From Haloglomus halophilum (GTDB lineage Archaea; Halobacteriota; Halobacteria; Halobacteriales; Haloarculaceae), in NCBI RefSeq assembly GCF_024298885.1, contig NZ_CP101166.1, positions 1,922,001 through 1,986,000 of the forward strand: DNA of 64,000 nucleotides. The letters are read 5' to 3'. The notes beneath the pieces are model-generated. The model did not search any database and had not been told where the DNA came from. It saw nothing but the letters and a program-made list of their open reading frames with translations. This document shows, in pieces, positions 40,633 through 48,437 of this stretch. The translations under genes were made by a program, and so were the position numbers. Position 1 is the first letter of the stretch; every line of letters begins with the position of its first letter.

Positions 40633-41773
40633 CGGCTTCCTGCGGGGGCTCCCGCGCCGATACTACCTCGGCCTGGTGTTCCTCGTCGCCCTCGGGCTCT
40701 CGCCCGTCGTCACGACGCAGACCCAGCTGATCACCATCATCGGCATCCTCTACCTGATGATGTTCGCGATGACCTGGGACGTAGCCTCGGGCTACACCGG
40801 GCAGCTCAACCTCGGACACGCCGCGTTCATCGCTGTCGGGGGGTACACGACCGCGATCCTCAACATCACACACGGGGTCTCGCCGCTGGTCAGTATCCCC
40901 GTCGCGATGGTGCTGTCCGGGCTCGCCGGGCTCGCCATCGGCATCCCGGCGCTCCGTATCCGCGGTGCGTACCTCGCCCTGGTCACGCTCGTCATCCCGA
41001 CGATATTCTTCCAGATCGTCATCCTGTTCGACGGCGTGTTCAAGGGGTCGTTCGGCTTCAAGAGCCCGCCGACGAGCCTCGCCGGCACCGGCGGGAGCAC
41101 CGGCGCCCTCGTCACCGTGAACCGCTCGGCGATGGCCACCATCATCGACTTCTACATCTCGTACGCGGTGCTGCTGGTGCTGTTCCTGGCGCTGTTCGCC
41201 TACACCCGCAGCGACTCCGGGCGGATCCTGTCGGCCATCCGCGAGGACGAGGATGCGGTCGTCGCCGCCGGGATCGCGCCGGCCAAGCACAAGGTGTTCG
41301 CCTTCGTCCTCAGCGCGATGACCGCCGGCCTCGCCGGCGCGCTGTTCGTCCACTCCACGGCCGGCTTCCCGCACCCCGACCAGCTGCTCGCCGACACGCT
41401 GAGCCTGAACATCGTCATCGTCAGCGTGCTCGGCGGCCTCGGGACGATCATCGGGCCGATGGTGGGTGCGCTCCTGTTCGGCGGGCTCCAGTTCGTCGCC
41501 GGGGAGTTCGATGTCGCGCTCCCGATGCTGGAGCAGACGTTGAGCGACGTCATCCCGGTCGTGCTGTTCGTCCTCGGCATGGTCGTGGTGTACTACCGGC
41601 CCGAGGGGCTGGTGCCGGCGCTGCTCCAGCGGAGCGAGCCGGAGCTGGAGGACCCCACGAGACGCCCGTCGGAGACGGCCGCCGACGGCGGGACGACCCC
41701 GGTCGAACAGGTCGCGGAGAAACAGGCGGAATCGCTCCCGAACAGCGGCCAGTCACAGGACAATGAGTACTGA
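40625..41773 (+). CDS. branched-chain amino acid-type ABC transporter permease (LivM-like)
   Basis: 382 residues; about ten transmembrane helices in residues 10-330, with the LivM motifs YTGQLNLGHAAFIAVGGYTT (about 57-76), AIREDEDAVVAAGIAPAKHK (about 203-222) and SVLGGLGTIIGPMVGALLFG (about 270-290). A hydrophilic acidic C-terminal tail of about 45 residues is longer than in bacterial LivM. The start overlaps the LivH-like gene by eight bases and the end overlaps the ATPase gene by eleven, so all are co-translated. Confidence 0.9.
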   Translation: MSDGFLRGLPRRYYLGLVFLVALGLSPVVTTQTQLITIIGILYLMMFAMTWDVASGYTGQLNLGHAAFIAVGGYTTAILNITHGVSPLVSIPVAMVLSGLAGLAIGIPALRIRGAYLALVTLVIPTIFFQIVILFDGVFKGSFGFKSPPTSLAGTGGSTGALVTVNRSAMATIIDFYISYAVLLVLFLALFAYTRSDSGRILSAIREDEDAVVAAGIAPAKHKVFAFVLSAMTAGLAGALFVHSTAGFPHPDQLLADTLSLNIVIVSVLGGLGTIIGPMVGALLFGGLQFVAGEFDVALPMLEQTLSDVIPVVLFVLGMVVVYYRPEGLVPALLQRSEPELEDPTRRPSETAADGGTTPVEQVAEKQAESLPNSGQSQDNEY

Positions 41774-42560
41774 TACCCCCGAGACGTCGACCAGTGGACC
41801 AGGGTCACGAACAGCACGCGACTCGGACGACGGGATGCTCGTCGTCGACAACCTGCGCAAGGAGTTCGGTGGACTGGTCGCGGTCGATGACCTCTCCTTC
41901 ACCGTGCAGGAGCAGGAGATACTGGGGTTCATCGGCCCGAACGGTGCCGGGAAGTCGACCACGTTCGACTGCATCATGGGCGCCCACAAACCGACCAGCG
42001 GCACCGTCCGGTACCGGGACGAGGACGTGACGGGCTACCCCGGCGACGCGATGATAAAACGGGGAATGGCCCGGACGTTCCAGGATTTCGCCCCGCTCGA
42101 CGACCGGACGGTCGTCGAGAACGTCGCGCTCTCGTTGATGCCCGACCGGCTCGTCTCCACCTCCGGGTTCCAGCAGGAGACGGAAGAGATCGCTGCCGAG
42201 ATCTGTCGCCGGGTCGGGCTCGGGAACCGGCTCCGGTCGACTCCCGGCGAGCTTCCCCACGCCGGGCTCCTCCGGCTGGAACTGGCGCGTGCCATCGCGA
42301 CCGACCCCGACCTGGTGCTGGTCGACGAGCCGTTCGCCGGCCTCTCGAGTCAGGAGGTCGCGGAGGTCTCCGAGCTGCTCGAGTCACTGCGCTGGCGAGG
42401 CATGACGTTCATCGTCGTCGACCACAACATGCGCGGGCTGCTGGACCTCATCGACCGGGCCATCGTCATCCAGTTCGGCTCGAAGATCGCCGAGGGCCCG
42501 CCCGAGACCATCACCGACGACGAGGCCGTCCAGAAGGCCTACCTCGGGGAGGAGATGTGA
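41763..42560 (+). CDS. ABC transporter ATP-binding protein (LivG-like) with degenerate signature motif
   Basis: 265 residues. Walker A GPNGAGKST (about 60-68), Q-loop in GMARTFQDF (about 100), Walker B LVLVDEP followed by FAGLSS (about 180-192) and the switch histidine in FIVVDHNMRG (about 217-226) are intact. The ABC signature, normally LSGGQ or LSYGEQ, reads LPHAGLLRLELARAI (about 162-176), as in some LivG-like groups. It energises the two permeases. Usually a second ATPase (LivF) accompanies LivG; none follows here, so either this protein forms a homodimer or LivF is encoded elsewhere. Confidence 0.88.
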   Translation: MSTDTPETSTSGPGSRTARDSDDGMLVVDNLRKEFGGLVAVDDLSFTVQEQEILGFIGPNGAGKSTTFDCIMGAHKPTSGTVRYRDEDVTGYPGDAMIKRGMARTFQDFAPLDDRTVVENVALSLMPDRLVSTSGFQQETEEIAAEICRRVGLGNRLRSTPGELPHAGLLRLELARAIATDPDLVLVDEPFAGLSSQEVAEVSELLESLRWRGMTFIVVDHNMRGLLDLIDRAIVIQFGSKIAEGPPETITDDEAVQKAYLGEEM

Positions 42561-42651
42561 GTCCCGTGTCGTCGCTCGCACTCGTCGGCGCTACGGTGGC
42601 CGGGGTCCCTGGCAGGGGTAGATTGATTACGATCCGTGATACACAGCATGG

Positions 42652-42663
42652 TGTGTTAACACA
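42652..42663. promoter_or_regulatory. perfect 12-bp palindrome at the start of the membrane protein gene
   Basis: TGTGTTAACACA; its last base is the A of the ATG at 42663. A binding protein here would overlap the translation and transcription start of a leaderless gene. Which regulator uses it is unknown. Confidence 0.4.
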
Positions 42664-43160
42664 TGTCGCCTGATACGGAGGAACTGAGAGCCGCGGTCGT
42701 GGGTGCACTGTTCGGCGGAATCACGCTGGGCGTCGTCATCCAGTTCACGACCCCCATGATGCCCGCGATGGGGCGGGTGTACATGGTCGACCAGCCCTCG
42801 CTCGTCGGCGGGTGGGTGGCGCTGCTGTTCCTCAGTGTCATCCTCGGCATCCTCTTTGCGGCCATCGTCACGCGGTACATCGACGATTACATCTCGACCG
42901 TGCTGTCGCTGACGACCCGCTCGGAGGCCGCGAAGAACATGGTGATGCCGCTGACGAACCGCTTCGGGATGGCGCTGGTCGTCACGACGGCGATGGGGCT
43001 CGTCTACGGGCTCGTCGTCGGCTTCGGCCTCGGCGCCGTCATCGTACCGATGCTGGCGCCGGTCGTCGTCGTCCCGTATCTCGACGGCTCGCTCCTCGCC
43101 GGGTTCGTCCTCTTCGGGGTCATCCTCGGCGGGACGTACGGCGAGCTGGTCATGGGATAG
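42663..43160 (+). CDS. small integral membrane protein of unknown family
   Basis: 165 residues with about four hydrophobic helices (about 10-30, 48-70, 98-122, 125-160; for example WVALLFLSVILGILFAAIVT and FGMALVVTTAMGLVYGLVVG). A basic/polar loop (RYIDDYISTVLSLTTRSEAA) lies between helices 2 and 3. No recognisable family motif. It sits between the ABC importer and the acetone-carboxylase-like genes, on the same strand, with its own palindrome at the start. It could be an accessory membrane protein of the import system (inference only). Confidence 0.6.
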   Translation: MSPDTEELRAAVVGALFGGITLGVVIQFTTPMMPAMGRVYMVDQPSLVGGWVALLFLSVILGILFAAIVTRYIDDYISTVLSLTTRSEAAKNMVMPLTNRFGMALVVTTAMGLVYGLVVGFGLGAVIVPMLAPVVVVPYLDGSLLAGFVLFGVILGGTYGELVMG

Positions 43161-43346
43161 TCGCGGTCGGCCTCTCGTGCCGTCGTGGCCGGACTGGTTC
43201 TCCGCACGCTGCATCGACCGCGGACACGGGCTGGTATATGTAGCACACCGTCTACTGATGGGCAAATCTTTAGTGAGGGGGTTCCGTGGGTCCCTGTGAC
43301 GCGGGAGGAGTGCGAACACTTCCCGTGAACGGAGGTCAGCCAATCG

Positions 43347-45512
43347 ATGAGCACTGAAGACCAGTCAGAACACGAACCGCGTCTCCTCGCCCTCGACACG
43401 GGTGGGACCATGACGGACTCGTTCATCGTGGACGAGGAGGCCAACTACACGGTCGGAAAAGCACAGACAACGCCGGACGACGAGTCGGTCGGCGTGAAGA
43501 ACTCGTTCGACAACGGGCTCGGGTACTGGGGCACCTCGTTCAGCGAGAGTGCCGCCTCGCTCGACGGCGTCGTCTACGCCGGCACGGCGATGCTCAACCG
43601 GCTCCTCGAGCGCGAGGGTGAGGGGGATATCGGTGTCATCACGACCGCCGGCTTCGAGGACCACCACCGGATGGGCCGCGGCATCGCCAGCTGGGCCGAC
43701 CTGTCGTACGCGGGTCGGCTCCACGCGCGGGAACACGAACACCCCGAGCCGCTCGTCCCCCGTGAGAACATCAAGGGCGTCCGCGAGCGCGTCAACATGC
43801 TCGGCGTCCCGATCATCAGCATCTACGAGGACGAGATTCGGGAGGCCGTCCACGACCTGCTCGACCGCGACGTGCGGGTCATCGCCGTCTGTACGATCTT
43901 CTCCTACGCGAATCAGGAACACGAGCAGAAGATCAAGGAGATCGCCGAGGAGATCAAGGACGAGCGCAACGACGACACACCGGTGTGGCTCTCGAGCGAG
44001 CAGAACCCGGTTCGGGGCGAGACCCCGCGGCTGAACACGCTCATCCTCGAGGCCTACGCCGTGGAGCCGTCGCGCGAACAGCTCTACAACATCGAGGACA
44101 CGCTGCAGGAGGAGGGACTGGACTCGCCGTTCCGGGTTCTGACCTCGTCCGGTGGAACCATCGCGCCGGACCACGACTGGCTGGCGGAGACGATGCTGTC
44201 GGGTCCCATCGGTGGGGTGTTCGGCGGCGAGTTCCTCACCGACAAACTGGGCATCGACAACCTCGTCTGCTCGGACGTCGGGGGCACGAGCTTCGACGTG
44301 GCGCTCATCACCGAGGGCCACTACCCGACGCGCTGGGACCAGACGCTGGCGCAGATCCCGACCAACATCCCGATGACCGCGCTGGACTCCATCGGCTCGG
44401 GGACGGGGTCGTACCTGCGTGTCGACCGCGCCTCCGACCGCATCGAGGTCGGGCCGGACTCGGCCGGGTACGAGGTCGGCGTCGCGAACCAGAACGCCGA
44501 CCTGGATACGCCGACCGTCACGGACTGCACGGCGCTGCTGGGCTACATCAACCCCGACTTCTTCCTCGGTGGCGACATCCCCATCGACGTCGACGCAGCG
44601 CGGGAGGCCATCGACGAGCAGCTCGCCAGCCAGCTCGGCGAGGACCCCGTCGAGACGGCCCGTGGCGTGCTCAACATCGTCGAGCGCGACATGGCCAACG
44701 AGCTCCGGTCGATGGTCCACGGGCTGGGCTACGCACCCGAGAACTACAACCTCATCAGCTACGGTGGCGGCGGGCCGCTCCACGCGGCCGGCTACTGCAA
44801 GCCGCTGAACTTCAAGGACATCCTCGTCCCGGACTGGGCGGCCGCGTTCTCCGCGTTCGGCACCGCGTGTGCCGACTCGGCGTACCGGCACGACCAGTCC
44901 GTCGACGTCATCCTGCAGCCCGACTTCAGCAACGCGGACGACGTGGCTGACACCCTGACCCAGGTGTTCCACAAGGTGCGCGACAAGGCGGCCGGCGCCT
45001 TCGAGCGCGACGGCATCGACCCCGATGTCATGGAGTTCCGTCCGGCCATCCGTGCCCAGTACACCGGCATGCTCGACGACCTGGAGGTCCAGATCGAGGA
45101 CTTCTGGGACGGGGGCCTGGACGGCGATGACATCGAACAGATCATCGAGCGGTTCGAGGACGAGTTCGGCCGCGTGTTCCAGCGTGCGGCCCGCTCACCA
45201 GAGAACGGCTACCAGTTCACCGTCGCCATCGGGACGGGTGTCGCGCCCTCGACGAAGCCCGAACTCCCCGAGGAGGAGCCCGTCTCGGCGGACACGCCGC
45301 CCGAGCAGGCCCACAAGAACGAGCGGGCCATCTACTGGGAGGGTGACTGGCACGACGCCGACATCTGGGACATGGACCACATCCAGGCCGGCAACGTCAT
45401 CGAGGGGCCGGCGGTCACGGAGGCCCCGGCGACGACGATGCTGGTGCCGCCGGGCTGGGAGGCATCGCTCGACAACAACCGCATCTACCACCTCTCCCCA
45501 CCAGACCAATGA
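43347..45512 (+). CDS. acxA: acetone carboxylase beta subunit-like protein (HyuA family ATPase)
   Basis: 721 residues, close to bacterial acetone carboxylase beta (about 717). The actin-like ATPase phosphate loops are LALDTGGTMTDSFIVD (about 13-28) and SDVGGTSFDVALITEG (about 309-324), flanked by the hydantoinase/oxoprolinase N and A domains. In known carboxylases this subunit hydrolyses ATP to activate the ketone and bicarbonate. The following genes encode HyuB-like alpha and the cysteine-rich gamma subunit; the presence of gamma distinguishes carboxylases from hydantoinases and oxoprolinases. The stop overlaps the next start (ATGA at 45509). A TATA-like AATCTTTAGTG lies at about 43266-43276. 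Acetone as substrate is inference. Confidence 0.8.
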   Translation: MSTEDQSEHEPRLLALDTGGTMTDSFIVDEEANYTVGKAQTTPDDESVGVKNSFDNGLGYWGTSFSESAASLDGVVYAGTAMLNRLLEREGEGDIGVITTAGFEDHHRMGRGIASWADLSYAGRLHAREHEHPEPLVPRENIKGVRERVNMLGVPIISIYEDEIREAVHDLLDRDVRVIAVCTIFSYANQEHEQKIKEIAEEIKDERNDDTPVWLSSEQNPVRGETPRLNTLILEAYAVEPSREQLYNIEDTLQEEGLDSPFRVLTSSGGTIAPDHDWLAETMLSGPIGGVFGGEFLTDKLGIDNLVCSDVGGTSFDVALITEGHYPTRWDQTLAQIPTNIPMTALDSIGSGTGSYLRVDRASDRIEVGPDSAGYEVGVANQNADLDTPTVTDCTALLGYINPDFFLGGDIPIDVDAAREAIDEQLASQLGEDPVETARGVLNIVERDMANELRSMVHGLGYAPENYNLISYGGGGPLHAAGYCKPLNFKDILVPDWAAAFSAFGTACADSAYRHDQSVDVILQPDFSNADDVADTLTQVFHKVRDKAAGAFERDGIDPDVMEFRPAIRAQYTGMLDDLEVQIEDFWDGGLDGDDIEQIIERFEDEFGRVFQRAARSPENGYQFTVAIGTGVAPSTKPELPEEEPVSADTPPEQAHKNERAIYWEGDWHDADIWDMDHIQAGNVIEGPAVTEAPATTMLVPPGWEASLDNNRIYHLSPPDQ

Positions 45513-47797
45513 GCAAACCCGAATCAGAACTCCACGACCCCGGAACGACCACCCGCGAACGCGAGTTCGAGCACGTAGAGCCGCCCATCGGCTGGGACGG
45601 CCAGACGCTCCAGGAGATGCTCGACGAGAGCGAGCAGCTCCTCGAGGAGACGGGCCGCTACCAGGGCCTCGACGAACTCGAACTCAAGGAGAACGACCCG
45701 TTCAAGTACGAACAGATGTACTCGCGGCTCCGGGGCGCACTCGTCTCGGCCCGCGAAACCGCCCTGCACGTGAGTGCGTCGCCCATCGTGCGCGAGATCG
45801 GGGAGCTGTGCTTCCAGATCTACACGCCCGAGGGCGACTCGGTGGCCGTCTCGACCGGTATCATCGTCCACGTTCACACGGGGTCGCTCGCGATCAAGTA
45901 CATGATCGAGGAGGGGTACGAGACGAACCGTGGTATCCAGCCCGGGGACGTGTTCTGCAACAACGACAACGACCTCGGAAACGTCCACACCACCGACGTC
46001 CACACCTTCGTCCCCATCTTCTACGAGGACGAACTCGTCGCCTGGGCCGACGGTGTCACCCACGAGATCGACATCGGCGGGATGACCCGCGGCCACGACC
46101 AGGTCGCCTCGACGAACCGGCACGAGGACGGGCTGTACGCCACGTGTGAGAAGATCGGTGAGGACGACAAGCTGTACCAGGACTGGCGGGACCGCGGGCA
46201 GCGCGGCGTGCGGACGCCGATGTACTGGGACCTCGACGAGAAGTGCCGGCTCGCGGGCTGTCACATGATCCGCGAGGCGATCCACGAGATGATCGACGAG
46301 GTCGGCGTGGACACGTTCAAGCAGTTCCTCTACGAGGCCGTCGAGGAGGGCCGACAGATCATGGAATCCCGGGTCAAAGAGCGGATGTTCCCGGGGACGT
46401 ACCGCGAGACCGGCTTCCACCCCATCCAGTGGGAGGACAAGGCCTGGCAGCCCGGCGCCCAGCAGAACATGATGAACCACCTCCCCGTCGAGATGACCAT
46501 CGACGGGGAGGGCGGGATGGAGCTGGACATGGAGGGGGCCACGCCCCCCGGTCCGCACCCGTTCAACTGCGCGAAGGGTTCGATGGAGGGGGCGCTCTGG
46601 GTGTATCTCACCCAGTCCATCCTCCACGACGGGAAGGTGAACGACGGGGCCCACTACGCGGTGGACACCAACTACCCGGAGGGGACGGTGGTGAACCCAC
46701 AGGACCCCGAGCTGTCGTACCACACTCCGTGGCTGACGATCTTCCCGACGTACCTGGCGGTGTCGAAGTGCCTCTCCAACGGGTTCTTCTCGCGGGGGTT
46801 CCGCGAGGAGGTGATCACCGGGTACGGGGAGCCCTGCGACGCGCTCCAGGGCGGCGGGAAGCTGATGGACTCGCTGGCCGAGGCCATCCCGGACGCGCTG
46901 GGTGATTACTTCCCGGTCGGCCCGTTCGACTTCTCGTGTCAGGGGCTCGGTGCCTCGGCGTGTCGTGACGGGCTGAACTACGGGTACGCGATGTTCAACC
47001 CCGAGGCGGACCTCGGCGACGTCGAGGAGTGGGAGCAGACCCAGTGGGGCCTCATCCAGCTGGCCCGGCGGGTCAAGCCCAACACCGCGGGCCACGGCAA
47101 GTACCGCGGTGGCTCCGGCTGGGAGGGACTCCACACCGTCATGGGCAGCGAGGACGTCTCGCTGTACGCGCTCAGCATCCCGACGGTGACGTGGTCGTCC
47201 GCCGGCATGTCCGGCGGCTACCCCGGCGGGACCAGCTACTCCGTTCGCGCACACGACACGGATCTGGCCAAGCGGACCGTCACGGACGAGCCGTACCCGC
47301 TGGACGACATGCCCCACCACGGCCGGATCGAGGACCAGATTGACGCCGAGGAGGTCATCCGCGACCACGACGGGATGTTCTTCCCGGAGGAGTTCGAGAA
47401 CTACGACCTGCTCCGCTACCAGACCAGTGGTGGCCCCGGCTGGGGTGACCCGCTGGAGCGGCCGCCGGAGAAGCTGAAGGAGGACATCGAGAAGGACATC
47501 TTCACGCCGGACGTCGTCGAGGAGGTGTACGGTGTGGTCGGCGACTACGACGCGGAGAACCGTGACTTCACGATCGACGAGGAAGCGACCGCGGAGCGAC
47601 GTGCGGAGATCCGTGAGGAGCGGGCCGAGCGGACTCAGTCGTTCGAGGAGTTCTTCGAGGAGGAGCAGGCCCGCGTGAAGCAGAGCGACTGGAACGACGG
47701 CGTCCAGTACATGTACGAGGGCGTCTTCGAGACGAGCGAGGAATGGGCTCAGGACTTCCGCGAGTTCTGGGACCTCGGCGACGGATACTCCCCCTAG
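45509..47797 (+). CDS. acxB: acetone carboxylase alpha subunit-like protein (HyuB family), copy 1
   Basis: 762 residues (bacterial acetone carboxylase alpha about 776). It is a HyuB domain protein along its full length: KYEQMYSRLRGALVSARETA (about 71), HVHTGSLAIKYMIEEGYE (about 122), GDVFCNNDNDLGNVHTTDVH (about 147), HEIDIGGMTRGHDQVAS (about 187), GKYRGGSGWEGLHTVMGSED (about 530-549) and SGGPGWGDPLERPPEKL (about 643). In acetone carboxylase this subunit carries the carboxylation site with its metal. The start overlaps the beta gene (ATGA); the gamma gene follows ten bases after the stop. A second, closely related copy lies at 48432. Confidence 0.8.
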   Translation: MSKPESELHDPGTTTREREFEHVEPPIGWDGQTLQEMLDESEQLLEETGRYQGLDELELKENDPFKYEQMYSRLRGALVSARETALHVSASPIVREIGELCFQIYTPEGDSVAVSTGIIVHVHTGSLAIKYMIEEGYETNRGIQPGDVFCNNDNDLGNVHTTDVHTFVPIFYEDELVAWADGVTHEIDIGGMTRGHDQVASTNRHEDGLYATCEKIGEDDKLYQDWRDRGQRGVRTPMYWDLDEKCRLAGCHMIREAIHEMIDEVGVDTFKQFLYEAVEEGRQIMESRVKERMFPGTYRETGFHPIQWEDKAWQPGAQQNMMNHLPVEMTIDGEGGMELDMEGATPPGPHPFNCAKGSMEGALWVYLTQSILHDGKVNDGAHYAVDTNYPEGTVVNPQDPELSYHTPWLTIFPTYLAVSKCLSNGFFSRGFREEVITGYGEPCDALQGGGKLMDSLAEAIPDALGDYFPVGPFDFSCQGLGASACRDGLNYGYAMFNPEADLGDVEEWEQTQWGLIQLARRVKPNTAGHGKYRGGSGWEGLHTVMGSEDVSLYALSIPTVTWSSAGMSGGYPGGTSYSVRAHDTDLAKRTVTDEPYPLDDMPHHGRIEDQIDAEEVIRDHDGMFFPEEFENYDLLRYQTSGGPGWGDPLERPPEKLKEDIEKDIFTPDVVEEVYGVVGDYDAENRDFTIDEEATAERRAEIREERAERTQSFEEFFEEEQARVKQSDWNDGVQYMYEGVFETSEEWAQDFREFWDLGDGYSP

Positions 47798-47806
47798 GTG
47801 ATACCA

Positions 47807-48328
47807 ATGACTGATCTCGACCAAGCACGCGTGGAATCGCTGATCGACGGAGAGCTGTCCTGGGACGAGCTGCGCAACGAGGTGCTCCCGGACCCGAAGG
47901 ACCCGGACCGCTTCCAGAAGACCCGCGAGGTGCTGCAGGAGCGCGTCGACTGGGACGACCCCATCCTCGTCCCGCTGAACGACCATCTGTTCGTGGTCGG
48001 CACGGACGATGGTCGGGTCATCCGGGCCGACTGTGGCACGGACCTCTGTGACGCCGGCGAGAACTGGAAGCGCTCCTGTGAGGTCTTCGTCCGCGAGGAC
48101 GACGACGAGTTCGAGGAACTCTACGAGGAGTACATGCACGTCGACCCGGACTGGGCGTTCGAGCTCCGGGAGTGGTACTGCCCGGAGTGCTACCAGCTCC
48201 TCGACGTGGACGCGGTACCGGTCGGGTATCCGGTGCTCAAGCCGTTCGAGCCGGATATCGACACCTTCTACGAGGAGTGGCAGGGTCGTCCCGCACCGGA
48301 CCGGGAGGGTGAGCAAGCCGCGGACTGA
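47807..48328 (+). CDS. acxC: acetone carboxylase gamma subunit-like protein
   Basis: 173 residues (bacterial gamma about 168) from the ATG at 47807 (MTDLDQARVESLIDGELSWD). Cysteines at 76, 81, 91, 125 and 128 (ADCGTDLCDAGENWKRSC and REWYCPECYQLLDVD) provide a zinc site as in known gamma subunits, and the C-terminal block PVGYPVLKPFEPDIDTFYEE is a family feature. Gamma shapes the active site in the alpha-beta-gamma complex and is not found with hydantoinases. It overlaps no gene; it starts ten bases after the alpha stop, and the second alpha gene starts about 100 bases after its own stop. Confidence 0.82.
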   Translation: MTDLDQARVESLIDGELSWDELRNEVLPDPKDPDRFQKTREVLQERVDWDDPILVPLNDHLFVVGTDDGRVIRADCGTDLCDAGENWKRSCEVFVREDDDEFEELYEEYMHVDPDWAFELREWYCPECYQLLDVDAVPVGYPVLKPFEPDIDTFYEEWQGRPAPDREGEQAAD

Positions 48329-48420
48329 CGCTGCCAGCCGTCCTGCCGCTCTCCTCGCGTACCGGTTTTCCGGACGCCCGTGTGGCACCGTTCGACCACA
48401 ACCGTACCTTCCATATGACA

Positions 48421-48437
48421 CCACCAGACCAATGAGC
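48421..48437 (+). repeat. duplication scar: tail of the beta gene repeated before alpha copy 2
   Basis: CCACCAGACCAATGAGC here is identical to 45498-45514, where its first part encodes the last residues (P-D-Q) and stop of the beta subunit. At 48421 there is no beta gene, so these bases are carried-over sequence marking the left break of the duplication that made the second alpha gene. Confidence 0.7.

Noticed and set aside
48009-48431. Longer N-terminus for the second alpha subunit gene
   Set aside because: The frame is open upstream through the gamma gene region, but identity with copy 1 begins exactly at the ATG at 48432 and the upstream translation is Ser/Arg-rich.
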